The notes under the pieces are model-generated. The model saw nothing but the letters and a program-made list of their open reading frames with translations, made no database searches and was not told the origin of the DNA. Position numbers and translations under genes: made by a program. Positions 1-8,358 of a stretch of 64,000 nt of DNA are shown in pieces. The stretch spans positions 173,584 through 237,583 of the forward strand of contig JACQVQ010000012.1 in NCBI GenBank assembly GCA_016209685.1, in the 5' to 3' direction. How positions within the stretch are numbered: the first letter of the stretch is position 1; the number at the start of each line of letters is the position of its first letter. Source of the DNA: Planctomycetota bacterium. GTDB taxonomy: Bacteria; Planctomycetota; Brocadiia; Brocadiales; Bathyanammoxibiaceae.

Positions 1-492
1 TCCCTCGTAGATGGGGTGATAGATATAAGGTACGATGGCCTCAGTCCCAGGCCCTAAGGCACCCAGGGCCTCCAGGAAATGACCATCCCTGCACACAAAG
101 AGATACTCATGGATAAACAGCCTAGTCTCAGGGAGGGGCTCCGTCCTCTCCACCTCGGCGGCATCCAGGCGGAGGGCCTTCAGGAAACGGCGGAATATGG
201 CGGGATGGGCACACTCAGGCTTGCCTTCCCCATACTCCTCATACAGGTTCTTGATAAGGTGTGCCCTTGGCCTCTCGTCCGGCATGTTGGCAATTACCGC
301 GGAGACATACATGGCAAACCACCTGGAATACAGGTAGTATTGCCTTGCAAATATCCTTATCCTGTCCAGCGTCAGCTTGCCGCTACTAAATTTATTGAGG
401 AAGGGGTGGTTCATGGCAGGATGCGACCTTATTTCTTCCTCCAGTGATTCCAGGTATTCCCTCGGGCCTGGTACTAAGGTAGTAGTAATCAT
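1..492 (-). CDS. PqqC/CADD-like heme-oxygenase-fold protein (partial, cut by window start)
   Basis: An open frame of 164 codons runs from an ATG at 492 to the first base of the window without a stop, so the C-terminus is missing. The translation begins MITTTLVPGPREYLES and contains NHPFLNKFSSGKLT, IFARQYYLYSRWF and GPGTEAIVPYIYHPI. This pattern belongs to the iron-containing redox enzyme group of heme-oxygenase-like proteins (PqqC, TenA, CADD). His and Glu ligands are expected on the helices, but not all can be checked because the gene is cut. A purine-rich stretch (GGAGAGAGG) lies about 8 bases before the ATG. The substrate is unknown. The fold assignment is moderately firm. Confidence 0.6.
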   Translation of the reverse strand, partial: MITTTLVPGPREYLESLEEEIRSHPAMNHPFLNKFSSGKLTLDRIRIFARQYYLYSRWFAMYVSAVIANMPDERPRAHLIKNLYEEYGEGKPECAHPAIFRRFLKALRLDAAEVERTEPLPETRLFIHEYLFVCRDGHFLEALGALGPGTEAIVPYIYHPIYEG

Positions 493-680
493 TGTGTATA
501 TCCTCTCTCCTAGCTATTAGTGTGCCAAATCTTTCTGTGTTTTCTAAGTATCCAATAGATATAGAATTACATCTATAGCTGACCAAAAGACCGTTCTGAA
601 AGGGGAGTGGAAAACGAAAATTTTTCTAGGATTCCAAGTTTTTGCAGGATTTTGCAGGAAAATCTTTCTGGTCAGGCAGA

Positions 681-702
681 GGCTGGGGGCAGAGCCCCAG
701 CC
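681..702 (-). terminator. Hairpin at the end of the NtrC-type gene
   Basis: Arms GGCTGGGG (681-688) and CCCCAGCC (695-702) form a perfect 8-bp stem just past the stop codon of the regulator gene. There is no long T run on the minus strand, so it is either a weak terminator or simply one more copy of a dispersed palindrome family. Related sequence occurs at 37362-37384 and inside the gene at 10206. Confidence 0.4.
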
Positions 703-2079
703 CTATACGTCTTGTGGGGTGATGGGGCCGTGGGGGGCCCATTCCTTTAGCTTGTTATCTATGGTACGGGAAGACAGACCGAGTATCCTGGCCGCCTCTG
801 TCTTATTGCCGTGAGTGAGTTCCAGGGTCTTGAGGATAATATCCCTTTCCACGTCCTTCATGGGCATCCCCAGGCGGATTTGAATAAATTCTAGCGTTTT
901 CCCCTTTTCTACCAGGTTGGGGGATAGATATTCAGGCTCAACCACGTTCTTTTTACAAAGGACTACGGCCCTCTCTACCATATTCTCCAGCTCTCTGACG
1001 TTGCCTGGCCAGTGATACCTCTGGAGTAGTTGCATGGCCTCTGGAGAGAAGCCTCGGAGTTTCTTATGGTTCTTACCGGCATATTTTAAGAGGAAGTAGT
1101 TGGCCAGCACTGGTATGTCTGCCTTCCTTTCCCTTAGAGGCGGGATGTCCAGTTTGATGACGTTAAGTCTATAATAAAGGTCTTCCCTGAATTTGCCTGA
1201 TGAGACCTGACTCTCCAGGTCTTTGTTAGTGGCCGCAACGAGACGGACGTCCACCTGACGGGTCTCCTCTCCCCCTACCCTCTCAAAAGTACCTGTCTCC
1301 GTTACCCTGAGGAGCTTGACCTGGACGTTGGTCCCCATCTCGGAGACCTCATCCAGGAACAGCGTGCCTCCGTGGGCCAGCTCAAACCTCCCCCTCCTCG
1401 TATAAAGTGCACCGGTAAAAGAACCCTTTTCGTGGCCAAACAACTCGCTCTCCAGCACCCCATCGGCCAGGGCCGCACAGTGTAAGACCACGAAGGGCTT
1501 ATTTTTCCTCGGGCTATAGGAATGGATGGCACGGGCCACCAGTTCCTTGCCCACCCCCGTCTCCCCGTGTATAAGCACCGTAGCCGTACTGGAGGCAACG
1601 TCCCGTATGGTGTTAAGGACCCTCTGCATCTCAGGGGTGCTCCCCACCAGTTCTGAAACCCCAGGTTCAGCCTCCAGCCTCCCTTTCAGCTCCTCTGCCT
1701 CTTGCAGGCGTTTCCTCTGGTGCCACACCTTATCTATGGCAACCTTAAGCTCCTCAATGTCCAGGGGCTTGGTGAGGTAGTGTTCTGCCCCCTTCTTCAC
1801 GGCGGACACGGCGTTTTCCACGGAACCGTAGGCAGTCATTACCAGGATGGGTAAGAGTTCGTCCCTCTTTTTAATCTCTTCCAGCAGGGATAATCCACCC
1901 ATGCCGGGGAGTTTTATATCTGTAAGGACTATATCAAAACGCTGATTGTCCAGGAGGGCCAGGGCCTCATAGGCAGAGATGGCCCCACTGGCCTCATAAC
2001 CCTCCCGCTCAAGGAGACGTACTAGCCCGCTAAGGGAGTTCTTGTCATCATCTACAACTAGGATTTTGGGGGTAGACAT
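703..2079 (-). CDS. Sigma-54-dependent NtrC-family response regulator
   Basis: The 458-aa protein has the full NtrC layout. A receiver domain comes first (acidic pair near residues 10-12, phospho-acceptor D54 in VLTDIKLPGM, K104). An AAA+ domain follows, with Walker A GETGVGKE at 172-179 and the sigma-54 contact loop as GSFTGA at 219-224 (canonical GAFTGA, Ala to Ser). The C-terminus is a Fis-type helix-turn-helix (NKTEAARILGLSSRTIDNKL). It activates sigma-54 promoters once phosphorylated, presumably by the kinase encoded 2 bp upstream. Targets cannot be read from the window; I saw no convincing sigma-54 promoter nearby. Confidence 0.92.
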   Translation of the reverse strand: MSTPKILVVDDDKNSLSGLVRLLEREGYEASGAISAYEALALLDNQRFDIVLTDIKLPGMGGLSLLEEIKKRDELLPILVMTAYGSVENAVSAVKKGAEHYLTKPLDIEELKVAIDKVWHQRKRLQEAEELKGRLEAEPGVSELVGSTPEMQRVLNTIRDVASSTATVLIHGETGVGKELVARAIHSYSPRKNKPFVVLHCAALADGVLESELFGHEKGSFTGALYTRRGRFELAHGGTLFLDEVSEMGTNVQVKLLRVTETGTFERVGGEETRQVDVRLVAATNKDLESQVSSGKFREDLYYRLNVIKLDIPPLRERKADIPVLANYFLLKYAGKNHKKLRGFSPEAMQLLQRYHWPGNVRELENMVERAVVLCKKNVVEPEYLSPNLVEKGKTLEFIQIRLGMPMKDVERDIILKTLELTHGNKTEAARILGLSSRTIDNKLKEWAPHGPITPQDV

Positions 2080-2081
2080 CC

Positions 2082-3329
2082 CTATCTTTCCCCCTGCCTG
2101 GAGCGGGTTTTGTAGGGACGACCCGCCGGGTTGCCCCTACGTATATTGGTAGCCACTGGCAATGTAATAACAAACTCCGTCCCTTTAGGAGAAGAATTGA
2201 AAGAGATAGTACCGCCATGGGCCTGGATTATATTATGGGCCAGAGGTAGTCCTATGCCAGTACCTCCCTTCTTGGTGGTGTAAAAGAGCTCAAAGACCCG
2301 CTCCTTTACCTCGTCAGGGATACCCCCTCCTGTGTCCCTGATGGAGAGCTTCACAAAATCTGATTCCCGCCAGGCTCTCAGATAGAGGTGGCCACCGTCA
2401 GGCATGGCCTCCAGTGCATTAAGGAGGAGGTTCAAAAGGGCCTGTTTAAATTTCTCCCTGTCCATCATTACCCCTGGGAGGCCGGCCTCTACCGCAAGTT
2501 CCACGTCAATCCCACCCAGGTTAGCCTGGGGTTTTATTAACCCCACCAAATCCTCCAGAAGGGGTTTAAGGTCATCGTGCTTGAGGTAAAGCTGTGCTGA
2601 CCTAGAAAAGCTGAGACACTGGTTGACCAACTCATTCAGCCTCTTTATCTCCTCCTTCGCCCTTGATACCAACTCAGCGATGCCAGGCCCTTCTCCGCCT
2701 GAGGCAGATTGAACCCTTGAACCCTTGAACTCTTGAGCCTTTGATGTCCCCTGCCACCGGGCCAGTTCCTTTTCTATAAGGTACATCTGTATATGGATAG
2801 AGTTAAGAGGGTTCTTTATCTCATGGGCCAATTCCGCCGCCAACTGCCCTAGGGTGGCCAGGGTCTTTGTATGCAGGAGTTCCTCCGAATACCTCTTCTT
2901 TTCGCTAATATCCTTAAAGGTTGAGACTATATATTCCACCTCTCCCCCCTTCCCCTTTATGGGAGAGACCGTTACCTCCACCCACCGCTTACCCCCGTCT
3001 CCCCTGTTTATGAGGAGTTCCCTTGAGACTTCCTGGCTCTCCACCTCAGGCGGATTGGTAGTCCCATCACTTCCTATGACTATCAGTCCAGGACAATGGT
3101 TATCCATGAGGCATTTCCCGGAAGATGTATGGCACCCGAAGACTGTAGGACACTCCTTCCCCCCAATCTCCTGCCACCTCCAGCCGGTAATCTCTTCAAA
3201 CGCTGGATTTAGGAGGACAATCCGCCGTGTCCTGTCCTGGACCATCAGCCCCACCCCTGCATTCTGCAACACGGCCTGTAACAGTTGCAGGGAGTGGCCC
3301 TTCCACCCTTTATCCCAAGGCTTTGACAT
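2082..3329 (-). CDS. PAS-domain sensor histidine kinase with cysteine cluster
   Basis: This is the cognate kinase of the regulator 2 bp downstream. An N-terminal PAS domain is followed by HisKA (LAAELAHEIKNPLNS) and a HATPase domain with N box (LLLNALEAMP), G1 (DTGGGIPDE) and G2 (GGTGIGLPLA). It has no membrane segment, so it is cytosolic. The PAS domain carries a Cys/His-rich stretch (CPTVFGCHTSSGKCLMDNHC), which suggests metal, Fe-S or redox sensing (inference). The region after the HisKA helix contains an in-frame repeat insertion, including QSASGG, and the C-terminus is another dispersed palindrome. I chose the ATG at 3329; an in-frame TTG at 3377 is an alternative. Neither has a clear ribosome site. 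Confidence 0.85.
   Translation of the reverse strand: MSKPWDKGWKGHSLQLLQAVLQNAGVGLMVQDRTRRIVLLNPAFEEITGWRWQEIGGKECPTVFGCHTSSGKCLMDNHCPGLIVIGSDGTTNPPEVESQEVSRELLINRGDGGKRWVEVTVSPIKGKGGEVEYIVSTFKDISEKKRYSEELLHTKTLATLGQLAAELAHEIKNPLNSIHIQMYLIEKELARWQGTSKAQEFKGSRVQSASGGEGPGIAELVSRAKEEIKRLNELVNQCLSFSRSAQLYLKHDDLKPLLEDLVGLIKPQANLGGIDVELAVEAGLPGVMMDREKFKQALLNLLLNALEAMPDGGHLYLRAWRESDFVKLSIRDTGGGIPDEVKERVFELFYTTKKGGTGIGLPLAHNIIQAHGGTISFNSSPKGTEFVITLPVATNIRRGNPAGRPYKTRSRQGER
2112..2140. repeat. Dispersed palindrome inside the kinase C-terminus
   Basis: Imperfect inverted repeat with GTAGGGACGACCCG on the left and CGGGTTGCCCCTAC on the right. It encodes the last residues of the kinase. The same family appears as a perfect 28-bp palindrome in tsaE (20655-20682) and as an intergenic copy at 3385-3421. 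Confidence 0.7.
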
Positions 3330-3384
3330 GGTATTACTTAAAAAATTATACCCCACTTCCTTGAAGATATGCAACAAAAAGAGT

Positions 3385-3421
3385 GGGGGCGACCCGCCCC
3401 AGGCTGACGGGTCGCCCCTAC
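3385..3421. repeat. Intergenic copy of the GGGGCGACC palindrome family
   Basis: GGGGGCGACCCG (3385-3396) is inverted as CGGGTCGCCCC (3408-3418) just upstream of the kinase gene. It may fold in the leader if transcription starts above it. Confidence 0.65.
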
Positions 3422-3432
3422 ACCATTGAGGT

Positions 3433-3502
3433 GTAGCCGCAGGCTTTAGCCTGCGTAAGTTGCGTAAGTAAGTAGGATACGCAACCTAAAGGTTGCGGCT
3501 AC
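3433..3502. repeat. 70-bp element with GTAGCCGCA/TGCGGCTAC ends and two internal hairpins
   Basis: The element starts GTAGCCGCA and ends TGCGGCTAC, which are terminal inverted repeats. It contains two small hairpins, GCAGGC-TTTA-GCCTGC-like and GCAACC-TAAA-GGTTGC-like. Single half-copies recur at 24857-24913, 28204-28226, 46577-46600 and 56149-56171, always with the same GGCTAC flank. This is a miniature dispersed repeat with no coding capacity. Confidence 0.75.
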
Positions 3503-3649
3503 TAAAACTTGTAGAGATAGTCTTGTCATTGGTCAAAGGGTTCAAGAAAGCCCCCGTCCGAAGTCCAGTAATCCACCCTTGAAATAAAGTAGTAGAGGTG
3601 TTATATTCTGCTAGGGTTTGTCCGTTCCGGGGGACCAGAGACATTTAAT

Positions 3650-3726
3650 GCGCCCGTAGCTCAGCAGGAGAGAGCGACGGTTTCCTAAACCGTAGGCCGT
3701 AGGTTCACATCCTACCGGGCGTACCA
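3650..3726 (+). tRNA. tRNA-Arg (anticodon CCT)
   Basis: A full cloverleaf can be drawn. The acceptor stem GCGCCCG pairs with CGGGCGT (one G-T at the end). The anticodon stem ACGGT/ACCGT encloses loop TTCCTAA with anticodon CCT at 3684-3686. The T stem GTAGG/CCTAC holds a TTC loop. The 3' CCA is encoded (3724-3726). CCT reads AGG, a very frequent arginine codon in the neighbouring genes. Confidence 0.93.
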
Positions 3727-3916
3727 TCCTTCCAAGTGGGTTTTCCCAAACCTGGGATGACCTTCTTGTTCATGGCCTCGTGGAGACAGGAGGGTGGGCG
3801 GTGGGGTGACTTGTAGGAGATTTCCCTGACGGGGGCGAATAAAGGTCAAGGCTGGCTCAAGAGGGCGTGTTTTTCAACGTTAACGTTTTGCGTCTTCCTT
3901 TCATTAATCTCCAGTC

Positions 3917-4852
3917 TCACGCGCTAGCAGGTTCCAGGAGACGCTTCCACCTTCTCCCTCTTTCCTCAATTATCGTTTTGAACATGGCATAAACCTCTCT
4001 TTCCTCATCGGGCTTCATGAACCCCATCGGAAGGGGTGGCCTGGGCCTTCCCAGGTTGACAGCCATTTCTATCCCCATGGGGTTGTAAGGGAGGAGAGAG
4101 ACACTGCCTGCACCGGCATCACACAGGAAGTCTACAATAGTTGAAAGGTTCTCCTTTGTTGCCGTGATACCAGGTACAAGAGGGGTGCGTGGATGTACCT
4201 TAACCCCCTTCTCGCGGAGGAGGCGTCGGAAATTTTCAAAGATTTTCTGGTTCGGCTTCCCAATATATTGCCTATGTGCCTCCACGTCTGCGATCTTGAT
4301 GTCGTAGTAAATGAGGTCTATGTAGGGAAGCATCTTTTGCTTGAAAACGTCATAGTCAAAATAACCCGACGTCTCCAGGACTACATGAATGCCGCTTGCC
4401 TTCAAGGACTTAAGTAGGGTCTCTAGATAGTCAGGATAAATGGTGCATTCACCCCCGGAAAGCGTTACCCCACCGCCCGAATGTCGGTAAAAGGGGAGAT
4501 CGCGCAGAAGTATCTCGGTAAGGGACTCTACTGAATAGTAAGACCCAATTAGTCTCAGTCCCCTCCCGGGACAAACACTGGCACACTTACCACAGCGTAT
4601 GCATCTCTCCCTGTAGATACGTCCCGGGAGTTCCAGGTCTATTGCCCCCTGAGGACAGACCTCTTTGCACCTCCCACATTTGATGCAATCCTTTGCAGAA
4701 AAAGCAATCTCTGCCTCTGGGGACTGAGCCTCATAGTTATGACAGAATATACATCGCAGAGGACATCCCTTGAAGAAGACCACACTGCGGATGCCGGGAC
4801 CGTCTTCTAGACTGTGCCTCTTTACGTCAACGATAAGTGGAAAACTGCTCAT
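3917..4852 (-). CDS. Glycyl-radical enzyme activating enzyme (radical SAM, ferredoxin insert)
   Basis: The 311-aa radical SAM activase generates the glycyl radical on the partner enzyme encoded at 5345-7879. The S-adenosylmethionine cluster motif is Cx3Cx2C (C30, C34, C37 in GCPLRCIFCHN). An insert with two ferredoxin-type motifs follows: C56, C59, C62, C66 and C84, C87, C90, C94. GGxxT/S-like residues are seen in GGGVTLSGGE. The two-cluster insert is typical of activases for dehydratase, decarboxylase and arylsuccinate-synthase types, and absent from the short PflA of pyruvate formate-lyase. It sits 9 bp after a small SCP2-like gene in a three-gene unit. Confidence 0.9.
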   Translation of the reverse strand: MSSFPLIVDVKRHSLEDGPGIRSVVFFKGCPLRCIFCHNYEAQSPEAEIAFSAKDCIKCGRCKEVCPQGAIDLELPGRIYRERCIRCGKCASVCPGRGLRLIGSYYSVESLTEILLRDLPFYRHSGGGVTLSGGECTIYPDYLETLLKSLKASGIHVVLETSGYFDYDVFKQKMLPYIDLIYYDIKIADVEAHRQYIGKPNQKIFENFRRLLREKGVKVHPRTPLVPGITATKENLSTIVDFLCDAGAGSVSLLPYNPMGIEMAVNLGRPRPPLPMGFMKPDEEREVYAMFKTIIEERGRRWKRLLEPASA

Positions 4853-4861
4853 CTAATCACA

Positions 4862-5290
4862 TTATCCAACGCCCAGCCTGCGGCTGAGGTCCCTGGCCAT
4901 GAAGCCAAACTTGTAAATGTAGCTCACATTCCCATCCATCTCAACTTCGTTTTTAAGTAATGAATTCAGGATGTCTTGGTCCTTGGAGAATAGGAAGTCT
5001 CTGAGTGCGGCGGAATCTTTAAACGTTATCCTGACATTCCAATCGTAATCGTCTGTTGGCTCTTCGTTGACCTCCATATCTCCATCCTTGAAGGTGGCCG
5101 CGACAGCGACATCACCACCAGCGGTCCTGAAGAGGTACCGTCCCTTAAAGCCCTCTATATTCTTCCGGTAATCCTCTAATAAACGAAAGGCCCAGTCCAT
5201 ACCGTGGAGGAGGAGTTCCAGGAACTTATCGGTCACCTTCCCGCATAACTCTTTTTCCAATCCCTTGCGCCCTAATCCACCGAAAGCCAT
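4862..5290 (-). CDS. Small SCP2-like protein between glycyl-radical enzyme and activase
   Basis: A 142-aa soluble protein lacking signal peptide or membrane segment. The C-terminal 100 residues (YLFRTAGGDVAVAATFKDG, then DYDWNVRITFKDSAALRDF) resemble the SCP2 sterol/lipid-carrier fold, but the match is by eye only. I chose the ATG at 5290 because GGGAGG lies 7 bases before it; an upstream in-frame ATG at 5332 has no such site. Its position between enzyme and activase suggests that it delivers a hydrophobic substrate, or that it is an accessory subunit (inference). Confidence 0.6.
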   Translation of the reverse strand: MAFGGLGRKGLEKELCGKVTDKFLELLLHGMDWAFRLLEDYRKNIEGFKGRYLFRTAGGDVAVAATFKDGDMEVNEEPTDDYDWNVRITFKDSAALRDFLFSKDQDILNSLLKNEVEMDGNVSYIYKFGFMARDLSRRLGVG

Positions 5291-5344
5291 AGGTTGCCTC
5301 CCTTCTTTTTGGTTAAAACAACGCCCATCCAATTCCTAATCGCC

Positions 5345-7879
5345 TCACTTAGGTAACGGGAATGGGTCATAGGGTTCCGCCTTCCCAGAGGAAAGGAGGT
5401 ATTCCGTGCGGTCTATGATCTCCTTTTGCATCTGTGGATTCAGGTCCTTGAAGTAGGCTGTGTAACCAGAGACGCGTACCAGGAGTTCAGGATACGCATC
5501 GGGGTTTTTCACGGCCTCAACAAAATCCTTGTGTGTAGTGATGTTGAACTGGATCTCCACCCCACCGTCTCTTGTCTTATCCAGGTCATCGAAATAACCT
5601 TCCACGGAAGCGGCAAAATTCTTGAGCATCCCTTGCGTGTCCTTAGTTTCAGGAGTGTATTTAAGGTTCAATGCAACACCGCCGGAGAGACATTCGGCCG
5701 GCTGGTTGGCAACAGAATTAAGTGCCTCGGTGAGGCCAGGGGTTACTCCAGAGACAGGGGTAATGCCACTGGTAAAGTTCTCATGGGCCTTACGTCCGCT
5801 AGGTAGGGCCTTCATCAGTCTTCCAAAACCTGCATGGTTGGTCATGGTCCAGTATCCCACCCTGTAACGGCCACCGCGGTAGTTCTCCTTCCCTCCAAAG
5901 GCCTTATCCAAGAGCTCAACTATCCAGGTGACATTGGCATCGGCCGCCGGGTCTTCGTTACCGTACTTGGGGGTCTTATCAGGATTCATAAGCCGCTTTT
6001 GCAAGGCCTCGGAACCCTCAAAGTTCTTTTCAACGGCATCAAGGAGTGTTTTAAAGGAGATTACCTTCTCTTTGAAAACCACCTCCTGTATAGCGCTCAG
6101 GGAATCGGCAACATCTGCAAGTCCAATGATGGTTGCGCCCGAAGAATTGATGACGGCTCCGCCGTTGATGAGGTCCTTCCCCTTGTCCATGGGTCCCTCA
6201 AATAAGGCAGAGAGAATGGGTGTGGGATAAAAGTCCTGGTGCGTCTTTCCGAAGATGTTATTGAGGGTCGTTGCCTGTTCAACAAGCCAGCGTGTCTGTT
6301 TCTCAAAGGCACTCTTGAACTCATCAAAGGTCTTGAAGGTAACGGGGGCACCCGTCTTTTTGCTTATCAACTTCTCACCTGTGTGTCTGTGTCTGCCATT
6401 GAAGAGGGCAAGCTCCAGGGCAGAGGTCAGGTTCAAAAGTATGGCCCCGGTGTGACCATAGGCCCTTCCGTTGCTGTTGGGTTCCACACAGCCAATCACG
6501 CCGTAATCCCTTGCCTGTTCAAGGGTGTCTCCCTTTCTCATCAGGGCCTTGATGATGGCCTTGTCGTTATGTATCGCAGGTGTGGCCCCTGTCTTAACAT
6601 TAATTTCGCAGAGCCTTCTCAAGTACTCTTGGGAGTTCACACCATGGTAATACCTTGCATTGAGATTGGGGTCCCGCAACTTCATCAGTTCCGTAGCCTT
6701 AAGCATGACATAGGTCAGGTCATTTACTGCGTCCCTACCCTCTTTGTCAACTCCGCCTAGGGTAATGGCCTGGTTAGAACCTGTCCCACCAAAGAGTTGT
6801 TCCCCGGTATCTGCTATGGTAGGGACATGGTCACCTATCTTGAGCCACAGACAGCAGATAAGTTCAATGGCCTTTTCTATTGTCAGGGTCCCGTTCCCCA
6901 TATCCTTCCGATACAGGTCGTAAAGGACCTGGTCCAACCTGCCGAGACTGAGGCCCACGTTGGGGTTTTCCAGGTGGCAGGCAATCCAGCACATCCAGAC
7001 GGTAGTAAGTCCTTCACGGAAGGTCAGTGCTGGGAACTCGGGGACACGACGGTTTACCTCCGCAATATCTAGAAGCTCTTTCTTCAAGACCGGGTCGCTC
7101 TCTTCACTTGCACGCTCCTCAGCCTCAGCCGCCAGTCTCTTTGAATATGCGATAATACCCTCAAGAACTTCGGATATTGCAGTATAGAACTCTTTCTTGG
7201 AAGGGTCGGCGGTTTTGTCCCCTTTGTCCCTGGCCTCATTGATAATCTCTCGCAGACCCAGGTTGATGGCCCGGGAGAAATCCGGTATTGTGTGAGAGAT
7301 ACAGTTGGGTTTACTTGCCAGGAAGAAGACAAAATATTCAATAAGCTTAAATTTCTTCAAGTCTTCCTCAGAGCACCTTTTTCTTCCAAGTTCAAAGAGA
7401 TTGTTTTCAATCCAATGGGGGAAGATTTCGTAATTGAGTTCTTCCACCTCCTTATCGGTAATGTAGAAAGGATTGCTGGCCCTCCTTGAAATGGTCCATA
7501 GCTCTGGCCACAGGGTCAAGGCAAGAAATTCCGGGTAAAGCGGAACCCCTTTGAACTTGCTTGTAGTGGAACCCGCAAAGAGAGAGACGTCTTTGATTTT
7601 AAAGTCCTTCATTCCGTCCTCGCCTTTTTCATACCCGCGAGTGTGGCGGACTATTGGGGTGCTATTCTCAAGGACATGTCTGTAGGCCTTTGCCTTATCA
7701 AGAATAGAGATACGCCCTTGTTCAAAGAGACCGTTATCAAGGTGGAACCTCGTTATCAGCCCAGCGCGTTCGGTGCAAATCTCAGGTTTCGCTCTAAAGT
7801 AGATTCCTTTAAGGTAGGATACACGGGGGGTTAACACGTAATCTTTTAGTGAAAGGTCACTAAGTGTTAGCTGAGGCAT
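5345..7879 (-). CDS. Glycyl-radical enzyme, PFL-like family, substrate unassigned
   Basis: This 844-aa enzyme has both family hallmarks: the thiyl cysteine in GVIGCVEPNSNGR (C464, general base E466) and the C-terminal glycyl loop RVSGYTAYF with radical Gly805. The CVE triad is found in eliminases and decarboxylases (glycerol/propanediol dehydratase, CutC, HPA decarboxylase). Pyruvate formate-lyase has two adjacent cysteines instead, so this is not a standard PFL. A perfect AGGAGGT lies 5 bases before the ATG. It is the first gene of a unit with the SCP2-like protein and the activase. The substrate cannot be decided from motifs. The enzyme would be oxygen-sensitive, implying anaerobic life. 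Confidence 0.88.
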   Translation of the reverse strand: MPQLTLSDLSLKDYVLTPRVSYLKGIYFRAKPEICTERAGLITRFHLDNGLFEQGRISILDKAKAYRHVLENSTPIVRHTRGYEKGEDGMKDFKIKDVSLFAGSTTSKFKGVPLYPEFLALTLWPELWTISRRASNPFYITDKEVEELNYEIFPHWIENNLFELGRKRCSEEDLKKFKLIEYFVFFLASKPNCISHTIPDFSRAINLGLREIINEARDKGDKTADPSKKEFYTAISEVLEGIIAYSKRLAAEAEERASEESDPVLKKELLDIAEVNRRVPEFPALTFREGLTTVWMCWIACHLENPNVGLSLGRLDQVLYDLYRKDMGNGTLTIEKAIELICCLWLKIGDHVPTIADTGEQLFGGTGSNQAITLGGVDKEGRDAVNDLTYVMLKATELMKLRDPNLNARYYHGVNSQEYLRRLCEINVKTGATPAIHNDKAIIKALMRKGDTLEQARDYGVIGCVEPNSNGRAYGHTGAILLNLTSALELALFNGRHRHTGEKLISKKTGAPVTFKTFDEFKSAFEKQTRWLVEQATTLNNIFGKTHQDFYPTPILSALFEGPMDKGKDLINGGAVINSSGATIIGLADVADSLSAIQEVVFKEKVISFKTLLDAVEKNFEGSEALQKRLMNPDKTPKYGNEDPAADANVTWIVELLDKAFGGKENYRGGRYRVGYWTMTNHAGFGRLMKALPSGRKAHENFTSGITPVSGVTPGLTEALNSVANQPAECLSGGVALNLKYTPETKDTQGMLKNFAASVEGYFDDLDKTRDGGVEIQFNITTHKDFVEAVKNPDAYPELLVRVSGYTAYFKDLNPQMQKEIIDRTEYLLSSGKAEPYDPFPLPK

Positions 7880-8358
7880 AGTTACCTCCTTTTACTTAGA
7901 CGTTAAAAAACCCTTAAGCCCAAATCTCAACTACCCTATTTAAATCCCCATAATTTGGCTCCTTCTTAAATATTTTTCACTCGTTCAACTATCCCTATGG
8001 AGGAAACAATTATGGCCATGCCCAGGGTCTTGTGGGAAGCAAATATTGCTGAGCCGAGGTTGCAGAAAATCCTTCATATTCTCCCCCAGAAAGCTATCCG
8101 TGCCCCGTCAAGGCATGCGCCAGACATAGTATCCCCCCTTCAATCTTCCTTATAGAAGGCTGTACCGCCGGAAGCCTAACATAGAGGTATAGAAAAAGTC
8201 AAGCAGAATTAGCCCCATGTCCAACAAGGTTTTTCATTTGACTGTAACCTGAGATACCAGTATTATTTCCCTACCTAAAAAAGCCTGTATCCAGGCTTGC
8301 CGAGGGAATAAAATCAGGATATCTAAAAGAAGGATATTAAAGATAGTAAGGAGAAGAA
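7880..8358. other. 479-bp divergent intergenic region
   Basis: This lies between the minus-strand glycyl-radical gene and the plus-strand His-rich gene, so it must hold two divergent promoters. I could not fix a convincing -35/-10 pair for either. It contains one small open frame with a strong ribosome site (8012-8155) and no dispersed repeats of the kinds seen elsewhere, which is unusual for a gap of this size here. Confidence 0.5.
8012..8155 (+). CDS. Possible small protein, 47 aa
   Basis: The ATG at 8012 is preceded by GGAGG with an 8-base spacer, and the frame stays open for 47 codons (MAMPRVLWEANIAEPRLQ...). No family is recognised. The sequence is basic and amphipathic with no membrane segment. 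The ribosome site is the only real support. Confidence 0.3.
   Translation: MAMPRVLWEANIAEPRLQKILHILPQKAIRAPSRHAPDIVSPLQSSL

Noticed and set aside
79-586. Open frames 79-447 (+) and 392-586 (-)
   Set aside because: The minus-strand frame 1-492 has clear PqqC/CADD-like sequence; the others are its shadows.
3427-3649. Insertion sequence upstream of the tRNA
   Set aside because: Terminal inverted repeats exist but the element is 70 bp and noncoding; no target duplication seen.
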